DNA of 64,000 bases from Scytonematopsis contorta HA4267-MV1. Lineage in GTDB: Bacteria > Cyanobacteriota > Cyanobacteriia > Cyanobacteriales > Nostocaceae. Where the stretch lies: the NCBI GenBank assembly GCA_019359035.1, contig JAHHIC010000059.1, positions 1 through 64,000 of the forward strand. The letters are read 5' to 3'. Below, piece by piece: positions 16,758 to 26,336 of the stretch. The position numbers and the translations under genes are program-made. Position 1 is the first letter of the stretch; each line of letters begins with the position of its first letter. Under the pieces are notes generated by a model, which saw only the letters and a program-made list of their open reading frames with translations, was not told where the DNA came from and did no database searches.

Positions 16758-17495
16758 ATGTATAACTTACCTAAAATAGAACCTGAAGCGGAAGAGGTTA
16801 TCCAGTTCTTGAAAACCGAAATGAATTGGAAAGACATCTATCAAAGTATTTTATTTCAAAGATTAATCAGCCAAGCCGCAGCAGAACGAGGAATAATTGT
16901 TACAAGCGAGGAAATCGAAGCTGAGGCTGAGCGTCAGCGACGTGATAAAGGTTTAGAGAAAGCTTCTGATACTGTAGCTTGGTTATCGGAACAGTTAGTA
17001 ACTATAGATGATTGGGAAATAGGAATCCGCAATCATCTCTTGATGCATAAATTGCGATTGGCTCTGTTTGGTGCAGAAGTGGAGAGATTTTTTATTCAAA
17101 ACCGAGTAGAGTTTGAGCAAGCTATCCTCTATCAAATTACTGTAAATGATGAAAAACTCGCGCAAGAGCTTTATTTTCAGATAGAAGAAAGCGAGGTCAG
17201 CTTTTATGATGCTGCTCATCTTTACGATATTAACGAAGCCCGTCGGCAAAAATGTGGTTATGAAGGTAAGATACACCGTTGGGCTTTTGAGCCACATATC
17301 GCTGCAACCATATTTGGCAGTTCCCCAAAGGAATTAATCGGTCCATTGAAAACAGATAAAGGTTATCATTTATTTTTAGTAGAAGAATTAATACCCGCAG
17401 AATTAACACCCCAAAGATACCAAGAAATACTCAATAACATGTTTCAACAGTGGCTCAGCGCTGAATTGGAGTGGGGAATGAGGAGTAGTCCGTGA
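16758..17495 (+). CDS. Divergent PpiC/SurA-like protein, orphan
   Basis: Protein of 245 residues related to the parvulin-like genes of modules 2-5. It shares the sequence of an N-terminal helical part, a VERFF-x-N-R-V-x-F/Y block, a YQIT strand, a GYEGKIHRWAFEPHIAATIFGSSP segment and the ending KTDKGYHLFLVEELIP. It has no signal peptide. It is not next to an exporter or adaptor gene: it stands alone after peptide C and the inverted-repeat element, with module 3 starting 1.5 kb away. It may be a left-over from a lost module or a shared factor. Start ATG 16758, with no strong ribosome site. Confidence 0.75.
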   Translation: MYNLPKIEPEAEEVIQFLKTEMNWKDIYQSILFQRLISQAAAERGIIVTSEEIEAEAERQRRDKGLEKASDTVAWLSEQLVTIDDWEIGIRNHLLMHKLRLALFGAEVERFFIQNRVEFEQAILYQITVNDEKLAQELYFQIEESEVSFYDAAHLYDINEARRQKCGYEGKIHRWAFEPHIAATIFGSSPKELIGPLKTDKGYHLFLVEELIPAELTPQRYQEILNNMFQQWLSAELEWGMRSSP

Positions 17496-17729
17496 TGGGA
17501 ATGGGAAATTGGGAATAACTATATTAATTTATATCTTATGGAAGATGTCTAAATTACTATTTAATGTAGGTATTATATTAAATATTTTTAACTAAAATTT
17601 ATTTATCCAAAATTATATTGTTAAATAACATCGACTTGAATTATTAAGAAATTATTGAAAAATCTTAGATTTACAAACGCAGTATGCAAGAACAACACTG
17701 AATTTCCGTGAAGTTTTCATAAAACTTGT

Positions 17730-17805
17730 ATGCTTATGTGTGAAAAAAGTATTAAATTTGTCCAGAATGATTGACAGCACTTAGCCACTTAGTTTTAAGT
17801 ATTTA
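17730..17805 (+). promoter_or_regulatory. Candidate promoter of module 3
   Basis: TTGACA at 17771-17776 is followed 17 bases later by TTTAAG. The upstream tract (TGTGTGAAAAAAGTATT...TGTCCAGAATGA) matches the tract before TTGACA at 7981 (module 2). A related TTGACA lies at 30053 (module 4). The shared upstream sequence suggests a common regulator or recent duplication. Confidence 0.45.
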
Positions 17806-18721
17806 GGTAACGTAAATCTATATGGGTGTTGATTTGACTGAGGTAAAGTTGGTTATTTATCTAGTTGTTTCCCCTGTGCAGTTAAGCCTGGTTGATAAAA
17901 TTTTGTACCTGAAAGCCAAGGTTTCGCGGTCAAAACTAGAAAAGATACGATATGCTACCCCTTTTATGGCTTAGCTTTGGTATTACAAATTAAAACCTCT
18001 TGCTTATTTTATCGATGTCAGTTTTAGGTTTAATTTTTCCTGACGTGGAAAACAAAGTGTGGGTTTAAGATATAAAATTTTCATTAGGGATCATGAAAAT
18101 TACTTAAGCATCAGTCTGATTGCTTTAATTACAAGCCTTTAAAATGCTTACACATTTATCATCAGCATTTTGGAGGTGAGTTCTAGTCAATAGAGGCTTA
18201 CAATACCTAGTCTCCATGTTCAAGATAATTTCTCAAAAGTTAGTTTATTTTTGTCGGGGTTAAAGTCTATGTTTTACACATCTACCAGAAAAATCATTTC
18301 TTTTTGCAACCGCAAAGCTGACCGTTCGCCCCCATATTGGACTGAAAAAAACCAAGCCAGATTTTGCTTTGCTCGCAAAATAAAGTAGCTGATGTTGTGT
18401 ATATCGAGTATCGCAATATGACTACTATTGGTTCATATATCCCAAACGCTAAAAATATTGGTGATGAGCTTTTTGTACTTAACCAGGGGAAATCCCCTCT
18501 AGTTCATGTAAGAAAAGAGGGAAAATACCTAGCTATGGTTACATTTTGGCAAATTACCATACAACTGTAACATCTTGGCGGATAAGGACAGTTGTCGTGG
18601 ACTTAGTTAGCCCACATTCATCGATAATACTTAGCCGATTAAATCCTGGTAGTTGACACCAAAATATATTTTGTACCGGGGTATATCCTAGGTTTTGGTA
18701 AAAAGCAACTTGTGTAAAATT

Positions 18722-18877
18722 ATGTCACATTACTACCCAGAAACACAACTACTGAAATATAGAAATTTTGAGAGTTACGACCTCAGTCATGTGGAATTTT
18801 TAACACTTTTTCTCTTAAAAGCATTATTCCAAGATTTATCGGAGATAAGGCGATTCAGTATTATAACTACGGTTTAA
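18722..18877 (+). CDS. Small conserved open frame upstream of exporter module 3
   Basis: Frame of 51 codons beginning MSHYYPETQLL. Upstream of module 4, at 31020-31166, a 48-codon frame begins MSYFDPKSQAL. The two share M-S-x-x-x-P-x-x-Q-x-L, then F-E, then an F-L-x-x-F. Both lie a few hundred bases before an exporter gene. That could mean a real micro-protein or leader peptide, or just duplicated leader DNA. No function is visible. Confidence 0.35.
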   Translation: MSHYYPETQLLKYRNFESYDLSHVEFLTLFLLKALFQDLSEIRRFSIITTV

Positions 18878-19043
18878 TATGCTAAACAAAGCCTTGAGAA
18901 TCATACAAAAATCGATAAACAAGGATTTTAGTACTTCTATTTACAGGTCGCTATTGGTCATTTGGCCATTGGTCTTTAAATTAAAATAATGATAGATGGC
19001 AAGTAATAAATGGCTTTAGTCATATTTTTTACAGAGGTCAAAT

Positions 19044-22000
19044 ATGTCTTCACCAACGAGCTTGGGTGAACAACTTACCCAAATATTTGGAGAGGTGCTT
19101 TCGGAAGATGAGCTTTCTAAGTTACTATCGTCAAGCGAAATTTTAGAACCCCCTCCAGCGAAGAAATTTTGGCAATCAACAGACTCTCAATCAGGTGTGT
19201 ACGTTGTCCTGAAGGGTAAGGTTAGGCTGCTGGATATTTCTGATAATTTAATTACGACTCTTTCGACTTGGAGCTGTTTCGGGGAAGTGACTCTGTTTGA
19301 GAGAGAGGAATTTCAACCAATAGCCGCTAGAGCTTCTACTTCTTTAAAGCTAGCCTACTTTCCAAGTGATGTGTTGCAAGGTTTAATGTCTAAGTACCCC
19401 CAGATTCGCGAACGTCTATTACAACAAGCCGAACGCTGGGATTTAATGTTGTTATGTCGGCAGCAATTTGCTAATTGTAGTACGAATTGTGAGCAGATTC
19501 TCCAAGCTTTATCGCTATTTAAACGACACTACTTGGATTTGGATGAAACTGGTGAAATCTCTCCTTTGCCTCAATCTGTTCATAAAGATACTAAGCTTTG
19601 GATGTTTTTGCACGGAGAAATACAAGATTCTGCGGATGATTTATTGAAGCAGGGTCAAATTTATACTAAGAAATACTTGGATAATCAGCAGGTAACTCAA
19701 CCCGCTGTTGTTTACGCTTTGAAAGAATCTGATTGGCAGAAGGCTGTGGAGTTATTTCCTGAGGTATCGCAGTTGATTGCTGAAGAAGCAAAAACATCTG
19801 CGACTGCTGAGGTTAATGTTTCTTCAGCAAATGCTAAAGTACGGGAACGTCGCGACCTGAAAGAACGATTTAATAAAAATTTAGATAAAAGTAACAAAGT
19901 AATTCCCTTTAGACAACCTGGTACAGAAGCAAAAAAACAAGAGAAAAAACAAAAGCATAGACCTTATTTTCCTAGTCCTAAAGTCACGGTAGGACGATGG
20001 TGGGGACATTTCACTAAACGGTATCCCATTTTTGAGCAGCACAGTGCTTCCGATTGTGGAGCGGCTTGTTTAGTCATGATTGGACGATATTGGGGTAAGA
20101 ATTTTAGTGTCAATAGGTTAAGAGAAATTGCAAACACTGGACGTAGTGGCGCATCTATGCGTAGTGTTGCTGTTGCTGCGGAAAGCATCGGTTTTGCGAC
20201 TCGTCCGGTTAAAGCTAGTTTGGATAAATTGGCTGAGCAAACTTTACCTGCTATTGTTCACTGGGAAGGTAATCACTATATTGTTGTTTATGAAATTACT
20301 AAAAAACGAGTGATTGTTGGTGACCCTGCGATTGGTCAAAGAAATCTAACTACTGCTCAATTTGAAAAAGGCTGGACTGGTTATGCGTTGTTGTTGGAAC
20401 CAACAGCAGAACTGAAAAAAACTGAGGAAGCTGGTGCATCTTTTTGGCATTTTGTGGATTTAGTTAAGCCACATACTGGTGTTTTGCTGGAAGTGTTCTT
20501 AACTTCGGTTTTTATTCAGGTGTTTGGGTTGGTAACCCCTTTATTTACTCAGTTTCTACTCGACCAAGTGATTGTACAGGGTAGCTCTGTAACTTTAAAT
20601 GCTGTCGGTTTCGGTTTAATAATTTTTGGTATATTTCGCATTGCTCTCAGCGCTTTACGGCAATATTTGCTAGACCACACGGCTAAGCGAGTCAGTGTAG
20701 CAATGTTGGTAGGTTTTATTCAGCATACTTTCCGTTTACCTTTGTCGTTTTTTGAGTCACGCTTTGTTGGTGATATTCTTTCTCGCGTTCAAGAGAATGA
20801 AAAAATTCAGCGTTTTTTGACGGGGGAAGCGCTCTCGATTATTTTAGATTTACTGACGGTTATAATTTATGCGGGGTTGATGTTTTGGTATAACTGGCAA
20901 CTCGCACTGTTATGCTTGGCGTTTGTTCCAGCGTTCTTTTTACTGGCTTTGATAACTACTCCTTTGTTGCGTCGTATTTCTAAAGAAATTTTTACTGCTG
21001 TTGCTAAAGAGAATAGTTATTTGATAGAAGCTTTGTCAGGTATTCGTTCTATCCGCTCGATGGGTGTTGAGCAAACTGTGCGTTGGCATTGGGAAGGACT
21101 GCTCAATCAGTTGACTAAAAAGGGCTTTTCTGGACAGGTAGTTGGTAACCAGTTGCAACTTATTAGCACCAGTATTGAAATGCTCATAAGTACTGGGTTG
21201 TTATGGTTTGGAGCGCACTTAGTTATTCAACGTCAACTGACTGTTGGACAATTGGTGGCTTTTAATATGTTGTTGGGTAATGTTATTACTCCTTTTCAAA
21301 GAATTTCCATGTTGTGGACTGAATTTCAGGAAGTTATTGTTTCCACCGAGCGGATTAATGATGTCCTACAAGCTAAACCGGAGGAAGATTTACACGACTC
21401 ACCTCGTCAAACTTTATCTAGGCTTCGTGGTCACATTATTTTTGACCGAGTTACTTTCCGTTACCATCCCGAAAGTGACACCAATGTACTAGAGAACCTT
21501 AGCTTTGAAATTTTACCTGAGCAAACTGTAGCCGTTGTTGGACGCAGTGGTTCTGGAAAGACGACTCTTTCTAAGTTGATTTTAGGTTTATATCCAACGA
21601 CAGATGGCAAAGTCTTGATTGATGGTAAGGAGATAAATAGTATTTCATTACATTCATTGCGATCGCAAGTTGGGGTAGTAGACCAGGACACGTTTTTGTT
21701 TGGGGGTACAATAAGGGAAAATCTTAGCATCGCTCATCCAGAAGCAGACTTGGAAGAAATTATAGAAGCAGCGCGTTTCGCAGGTGCGGATGAATTTATT
21801 AAACAAATGCCAATGGGTTATGAAAGCCAAATAGGTGAAGGTGGGGGAATGCTATCGGGTGGACAAAGGCAACGCTTAGCTATTGCTCGTGCGTTGTTAG
21901 GAAATCCTCGGTTTGTAATATTTGATGAAGCTACAAGCCACCTAGATTCTGAGTCTGAACGTATTATTCAAAACAATTTGAAAACCATTCTCAAAGGACG

Positions 22001-22166
22001 GACGAGTTTAATTATTGCTCATCGTCTTTCTACTGTACGTAATGCTGACCTGATTTTGGTTTTAGACCGTGGTGTTTTAGTAGAGAGCGGAACTCATAAT
22101 GAGTTAATCGCTAAGAAGGGTCATTACTATCACTTGAATCAACAGCAGTTGGCTCATGTGGAGTAG
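19044..22166 (+). CDS. Peptidase-containing ABC exporter (module 3)
   Basis: HetC-like exporter of 1040 residues with the full domain order: cyclic-nucleotide-binding-like domain (about 20-150), basic linker ending YFPSPKV, C39 peptidase with Cys338 (DCGAAC), His411 and Asp427, membrane domain, and ATPase with GRSGSGKTT, LSGGQRQR and a DEATSHLDSE Walker B. All key residues are intact. It is most similar by eye to the module 5 exporter (shared VIVQGS, TLNAVGFG or TLTAVGFG). ATG start after AGAGGTC. The adaptor starts 47 bases after its stop, and the parvulin-like and HetP-like genes follow. Confidence 0.95.
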   Translation: MSSPTSLGEQLTQIFGEVLSEDELSKLLSSSEILEPPPAKKFWQSTDSQSGVYVVLKGKVRLLDISDNLITTLSTWSCFGEVTLFEREEFQPIAARASTSLKLAYFPSDVLQGLMSKYPQIRERLLQQAERWDLMLLCRQQFANCSTNCEQILQALSLFKRHYLDLDETGEISPLPQSVHKDTKLWMFLHGEIQDSADDLLKQGQIYTKKYLDNQQVTQPAVVYALKESDWQKAVELFPEVSQLIAEEAKTSATAEVNVSSANAKVRERRDLKERFNKNLDKSNKVIPFRQPGTEAKKQEKKQKHRPYFPSPKVTVGRWWGHFTKRYPIFEQHSASDCGAACLVMIGRYWGKNFSVNRLREIANTGRSGASMRSVAVAAESIGFATRPVKASLDKLAEQTLPAIVHWEGNHYIVVYEITKKRVIVGDPAIGQRNLTTAQFEKGWTGYALLLEPTAELKKTEEAGASFWHFVDLVKPHTGVLLEVFLTSVFIQVFGLVTPLFTQFLLDQVIVQGSSVTLNAVGFGLIIFGIFRIALSALRQYLLDHTAKRVSVAMLVGFIQHTFRLPLSFFESRFVGDILSRVQENEKIQRFLTGEALSIILDLLTVIIYAGLMFWYNWQLALLCLAFVPAFFLLALITTPLLRRISKEIFTAVAKENSYLIEALSGIRSIRSMGVEQTVRWHWEGLLNQLTKKGFSGQVVGNQLQLISTSIEMLISTGLLWFGAHLVIQRQLTVGQLVAFNMLLGNVITPFQRISMLWTEFQEVIVSTERINDVLQAKPEEDLHDSPRQTLSRLRGHIIFDRVTFRYHPESDTNVLENLSFEILPEQTVAVVGRSGSGKTTLSKLILGLYPTTDGKVLIDGKEINSISLHSLRSQVGVVDQDTFLFGGTIRENLSIAHPEADLEEIIEAARFAGADEFIKQMPMGYESQIGEGGGMLSGGQRQRLAIARALLGNPRFVIFDEATSHLDSESERIIQNNLKTILKGRTSLIIAHRLSTVRNADLILVLDRGVLVESGTHNELIAKKGHYYHLNQQQLAHVE

Positions 22167-22213
22167 TATTAAATTGTTTAAAAACTGACTTCAACTTTTT
22201 TTGGTAAAAAATT

Positions 22214-23755
22214 ATGCCTCTTAATCTGCGTAATTCCCAAGCAGCAACAGAAAAGAATGAGAATCAACAGGATACTAATGCTACATATGACAGAAAAGTA
22301 AAATCTCAATCAGTAGCCAAAAGCACTAGCGAATGGTCTTATGGTACGGAAGAATTGCTAGACGGCTTACCAAAAGTCTGGACACGCTCATTACTTTATT
22401 TTCTCATGGCTTTTGCAGTCATTGGTTTACCTTGGGCAATGCTTTCTAAAATAGACCAAACAGGAAGTGCAAAAGGTAGAATCGAGCCAAAGGGTGCAAC
22501 CGATAGAATAGATAGCCAAGTGAGTGGCAATGTTACCGCAGTAAAAGTAAAAGTAGGTGACAAAGTAAAAACTGGACAGGTTCTATTACAACTTGACTCT
22601 AATATTCAGCAAACGGAACTCCAACAAATCCAAGCAAAGTTGACAGGATTACAAAATCAACGAGGACAGTTGGATTTATTGACGAAACAACTACAAATGA
22701 CTCTGGGAGTTCAAGAGCAACAAAGCAAATCCCAAGCTTTAGAAAAACAGTCTCAAGTTAACCAAGCAAAACAAGCTTTAGATGCCAAGCAAAATGTTTA
22801 TAATGTACAAAAGCTAGAGAAACAAGCATTAGTCAATCAAGTCAAGAACCAAATTATTAGCGGTAAAAATGAAGAAAAGTCGGCTCAAAGTCGTTTGAGT
22901 ATAGATTCCAAAATACTTGAGCGCTTTAATAAACTGGTGGGTGATGGTGCTGTTTCTATAAACCAAGTTGAACAATTAAGAAAAGAGGAGCAAGAAAGCA
23001 AACGTCTTTATCAGAAAGCTCAATCAGATATTCAGCAATCAGAGTTACGTTTAGCGGAAGAGAGTAATAAATTCCAAGCAACAGTGAATCAAATGCAAGC
23101 TGAGATTGAGCAAGCTAAGCTTAAACTAGAAGAAGAAAAAACTAGCTATCAAACATTGTTGAAAACAGGTGAGCTAGCTCTGCTAAAAACTCAGGAACAA
23201 TTAAAGGAAATAAATAGACAAATAAGTAATATAGATTCAGAAATTAATCAAACCAGAGGTCAAATAGCATCATTTAAACTTCAACTAGGACAAAGAGTAG
23301 TACGCTCAACAGTTGATGGAATGATTTATGAAATACCTGTTGATAAACCTGGACAAGTACTGCAACAGGGTCAAAAAGTTGCCCAAATAGCACGCTCGGA
23401 CAGTAACTTTATTCTAAAAGCCAAAATGCCCGTTAGCGAAAGTGCTTTCCTGAGAAAAGGAATGCCAGTGAAGATGAAATTTGACGCTTATCCGTTCCAA
23501 GAATACGGAATAATGACTGGTCAGGTCGCTTCTGTTTCACCAAACTCAAAAGAGGAGGAAACTATTCAGGGTAAAGCAGAATATTTTGAATTAGAAGTTG
23601 CCCTAGATAAACCTTATCTTCAATCGGGTAATAAAAAAGTAGCTATCACCCCTGGTCAGTCTGCTACAGCAGAAGTAATTGTTCGTCAGCGTCGAATTAT
23701 TGATTTTATGTTAGACCCATTTAAGCAGTTACAAAAAGGAGGCTTAGACCTTTAA
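22214..23755 (+). CDS. HlyD-type adaptor (module 3)
   Basis: Adaptor of 513 residues. Motif YGTEELLDGLPKVWTR, membrane segment about 58-77, lipoyl-like half near 85-120, a long coiled coil rich in Gln/Lys/Glu (about 130-360), then VVRSTVDGMIYEIPVDKPGQ and a C-terminal barrel ending TPGQSATAEVIVRQRR. It has the usual length for the family. It should bridge the exporter at 19044 to an outer-membrane channel encoded elsewhere. It starts 47 bases after the exporter, consistent with one transcript. Confidence 0.9.
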   Translation: MPLNLRNSQAATEKNENQQDTNATYDRKVKSQSVAKSTSEWSYGTEELLDGLPKVWTRSLLYFLMAFAVIGLPWAMLSKIDQTGSAKGRIEPKGATDRIDSQVSGNVTAVKVKVGDKVKTGQVLLQLDSNIQQTELQQIQAKLTGLQNQRGQLDLLTKQLQMTLGVQEQQSKSQALEKQSQVNQAKQALDAKQNVYNVQKLEKQALVNQVKNQIISGKNEEKSAQSRLSIDSKILERFNKLVGDGAVSINQVEQLRKEEQESKRLYQKAQSDIQQSELRLAEESNKFQATVNQMQAEIEQAKLKLEEEKTSYQTLLKTGELALLKTQEQLKEINRQISNIDSEINQTRGQIASFKLQLGQRVVRSTVDGMIYEIPVDKPGQVLQQGQKVAQIARSDSNFILKAKMPVSESAFLRKGMPVKMKFDAYPFQEYGIMTGQVASVSPNSKEEETIQGKAEYFELEVALDKPYLQSGNKKVAITPGQSATAEVIVRQRRIIDFMLDPFKQLQKGGLDL

Positions 23756-23894
23756 GTTTTGAATTTTTGAAGTCACGAGTAATTTTTTAATACTTACTTT
23801 GTTTTTATCTCATTTATTAGCCAACAAACTATAATATTATATAGTGGCAGATGACTAATAATTTTATCGAGTGAGTGAAAAGAGTTTTATTATT

Positions 23895-24650
23895 ATGTCA
23901 AACGTAATTAATGTATCGGCAGAAGATATTATTCAACAATTAAAACTTACTTGCCAAATTCCAAGTGTACTCGAAGGAATTGCAACTCGTAAAGTAATTG
24001 CGGAAGCGGCAAAAAAATTAGATATCAAACTTGAAGCAGAACAAATGCAAGAGGCTGCCGATAAGTTACGTACTGAAAATAAACTCCACAAAGCAGATGA
24101 AACTTGGGCTTGGTTAAATGCACACCATTTATCGATAGAGGAGTTTGAAGAAGTAATAGAATTAAATTTACTCTCAGAAAAATTAGCCCATAGTTTATTT
24201 GCTGACAAAGTAGAACATTTCTTTTATGAAAACCAGTTAAATTATTCTGCTGCTGCTATCTACGAACTAACTCTAGATGATGAAGATTTATCAATGGAAC
24301 TATTTTATGCATTACAAGAAGGCGAAATTAGTTTCCAAGAAGTTGCACGCGAATATATCCAAGACCCAGAAATCCGTCGTGCTGGAGGGTATCAAGGAAT
24401 TTGTAGCCGTAACGATTTAAGACCAGAAATTGCAGCCGCAGTATTTGCCGCAAACCCACCGCAAATTCTGAAACCAATTACTATATCCAAAGAGATTCAT
24501 TTAATTTGGGTTGAGGAAATTATCCAACCGGAGTTAGACGAAAAATTGCGCGTGAAAATTTTGGGAGATATGTTTGCAGCTTGGTTGCAGCAACAAGTAG
24601 CGCAACTGGAAATTGTGGTTTCACCAAATTTTTCTTTAATCGCAAGTTAA
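23895..24650 (+). CDS. PpiC/SurA-like parvulin protein (module 3)
   Basis: Protein of 251 residues with the module pattern: an N-terminal MSNVINVSAEDIIQQLKL, a helical SurA-like part with TWAWLNAHHLS, VEHFFYENQLNYS, a strand YELTLDDED, then RRAGGYQGICSR, RPEIAAAVFAANPPQ and a final LIWVEEIIQPELD. No signal peptide. The open frame extends to GTG 23871, but ATG 23895 aligns with the starts of the paralogues. It lies 140 bases after the adaptor stop. Probably a cytoplasmic folding factor for the exporter or its substrates; this is inferred from position. Confidence 0.85.
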   Translation: MSNVINVSAEDIIQQLKLTCQIPSVLEGIATRKVIAEAAKKLDIKLEAEQMQEAADKLRTENKLHKADETWAWLNAHHLSIEEFEEVIELNLLSEKLAHSLFADKVEHFFYENQLNYSAAAIYELTLDDEDLSMELFYALQEGEISFQEVAREYIQDPEIRRAGGYQGICSRNDLRPEIAAAVFAANPPQILKPITISKEIHLIWVEEIIQPELDEKLRVKILGDMFAAWLQQQVAQLEIVVSPNFSLIAS

Positions 24651-24956
24651 GGTTTTCTATTTTATTAGTACCCTCATGCATAATACAGGAGCTTCTACCC
24701 CTAAAGATATAAAGTAACTCAGAACTTGTAGCTTAGGTTAAGGAATAACTGAAACCCAACATTTCAAAGCTATGTATTATCTCTTTTTCAGCAAAACTTC
24801 GCAGTATACGTACCAAGTGCATTAAAAATTGTAAACTCCTGCAAATAACTTTGTGATAGCCGCTATTAGCACAAATAGCCAGATAAAGATTACAGCATAG
24901 CTTTTTTATAGCTTTTTTACTATCGCCTTCACTCAATTACTTTGGAGATGCATTCC

Positions 24957-25388
24957 ATGACTCAGCAAGTTGCTAGCTCAAGCGCAAATTTCTATAAAGC
25001 CATGAGATATGAACAGTTCAAGCAGGTTGTTGAAGCTATAGCTGCTGGCAAATACTCATGGGCTTGTGTATTGCTTTTGTGGTTTTCCGGTTACAACCCA
25101 CTTCGCTATATTCCTTATCGAACTTACAACCGATTAGTTAAAGAAAATCGAAAAGACGATACAGATAGCATCAATATACCCAATGAAATATCTCCTCAGA
25201 GAGATGACAGAAATGCTCAATCTGTAAATACCAATTCATTAGGTAAGTCAACTCAAATTAAAGACCTTGCTTTCGTAGAAACTATGGACAAAAAAGAAGT
25301 GAGTCTTCGGGGTGGTAACTTACGTAATTTTTGGAAGAATATTAAACTTTCAGAGAAAAATCTGATCAGAATTTTATGGGTCAAGTAG
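24957..25388 (+). CDS. HetP-like protein with C-terminal GG leader-like motif (second copy)
   Basis: Protein of 143 residues, paralogue of the gene at 6440. Residues 20-63 carry the HetP block [18 protein letters not shown] then [16 protein letters not shown]. The linker differs, but residues 94-100 (SLGKSTQ) and 101-120 ([20 protein letters not shown]) repeat the arrangement of the first copy. A 23-residue tail starting NLRNFWK and rich in Lys, Leu and Ile follows. The motif is the same type as the leaders of the peptides that start at 25514. The start is ATG 24957, ten bases after GGAG; TTG 24942 and ATG 24948 are less likely. Confidence 0.85.
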   Translation: MTQQVASSSANFYKAMRYEQFKQVVEAIAAGKYSWACVLLLWFSGYNPLRYIPYRTYNRLVKENRKDDTDSINIPNEISPQRDDRNAQSVNTNSLGKSTQIKDLAFVETMDKKEVSLRGGNLRNFWKNIKLSEKNLIRILWVK

Positions 25389-25513
25389 AAAGTTTATTTT
25401 TTAAAATAATGCCGAAGTAAGCATAAATACCCGTGCTTATAGTATAATAATTCATACCTTGCATCTACGCCAAATTGTTAGAAATTCTGCGAGATATGAA
25501 ATAAGAGAATTTT

Positions 25514-25678
25514 ATGAAGAGAAAAGTAGTGATTAAGATTTGCGACCTTAAATGTTTGGAAGTCGTAACTGAACCATCCCAAATTTACGGTGGTGCTGCT
25601 GGTAATGACACGAAACCTAATTCAGAAGAACCGACTCTTGGAAGTAAAGTACCTTCGGGTCTTTGGAATTTTAGTTAG
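25514..25678 (+). CDS. GG-leader peptide, 54 residues
   Basis: Short precursor directly after the second HetP-like gene. Residues 7-27 read IKICDLKCLE...IYGG, matching the leader consensus, and a 27-residue core with Pro, Ser, Glu and Trp follows. The reading frame runs from ATG 25514 to TAG 25676-25678. A terminator follows at 25765. It is shorter than the other members and would be missed by length cut-offs. The ribosome site is weak (TAAGAGAA). Confidence 0.75.
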   Translation: MKRKVVIKICDLKCLEVVTEPSQIYGGAAGNDTKPNSEEPTLGSKVPSGLWNFS

Positions 25679-25764
25679 TCAACTCTACGTTGGATTCCAA
25701 TTTTAAGTTGGAAAGCATATTGAGACTGAAAACATCGTTCAATTTTAGATAACAATTTTTTCAG

Positions 25765-25790
25765 ACACCCAACTGGTTGGGTGTTTTTTT
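25765..25790 (+). terminator. Rho-independent terminator
   Basis: ACACCCAAC pairs with GTTGGGTGT round a two-base loop, followed by a run of seven T. It would close the module 3 transcript after the small peptide gene. Confidence 0.85.
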
Positions 25791-26015
25791 ATATAGCAAT
25801 TCCTACTCTGGTGAGGCACACAAGGGCGGGCAGGGACCCCACAATACTTTACTAATTTAATATGTACTTTACTACACTGGGAACCGCTATATACTCACGC
25901 AAAGTCGCAAAGACGCAAAGGAAGAAATAATTCCGATAAAAATGGATTTGATATTAAATGTGTAATAGCTTTTTAGCGTTATATTTTTTTTAACAGGCAC
26001 TAAATTAAAAAATCC

Positions 26016-26028
26016 TGCCAAAATGGCA
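26016..26028. promoter_or_regulatory. Palindrome TGCCA-N3-TGGCA, site 3
   Basis: TGCCAAAATGGCA, first of three sites spaced exactly 99 bases apart upstream of the peptide array. Confidence 0.5.
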
Positions 26029-26114
26029 ACATACATTGCAATCAAGTAGTTAGTTAGACAAAGATAATGATAAAATAACCGATTTTGGAAACAATTAATA
26101 TCAAGAAAAGTTTC

Positions 26115-26127
26115 TGCCAAACTGGCA
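26115..26127. promoter_or_regulatory. Palindrome TGCCA-N3-TGGCA, site 4
   Basis: TGCCAAACTGGCA, 99 bases after the previous site. The flanks of the sites are not similar, so this is not simply a tandem duplication. Confidence 0.5.
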
Positions 26128-26213
26128 AGTTAATCATCAATTAGCGATTGTAAAATTATATATGAGTGTTAAAATATTGCATTTTTTAATAAATAAATAA
26201 GTTGAAATCAAAC

Positions 26214-26226
26214 TGCCAATCTGGCA
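26214..26226. promoter_or_regulatory. Palindrome TGCCA-N3-TGGCA, site 5
   Basis: TGCCAATCTGGCA, 99 bases after site 4 and about 110 bases before the first peptide start codon at 26337. Confidence 0.5.
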
Positions 26227-26336
26227 GCATAATTCGTAAAAAAGCCCCCAAAAAAAAATTATCTGTTTTATATTATTAATAACAACTCAAAGAGAGTTTA
26301 AAGCGAGTTCAAGAAACAATTCATCGGAGTAAGACA

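Larger units (their letters stand above)
17496..19043. other. Long leader region of exporter module 3
   Basis: About 1.5 kb with only small doubtful frames. A promoter-like TTGACA box stands at 17771, and a small open frame related to one upstream of module 4 lies at 18722-18877. A 50-codon frame at 18418-18570 (starting MTTIGSYIPN) has no recognised relative, and I do not call it. Confidence 0.5.

Noticed and set aside
18364-18570. Frame of 68 codons in the leader of module 3
   Set aside because: Starts with TTG, and the alternative ATG at 18418 has no ribosome site. No counterpart in the other leaders.
26016-26226. The palindromes as NtcA sites
   Set aside because: NtcA sites have GTA-N8-TAC; these are TGCCA-N3-TGGCA and have no such half-sites.
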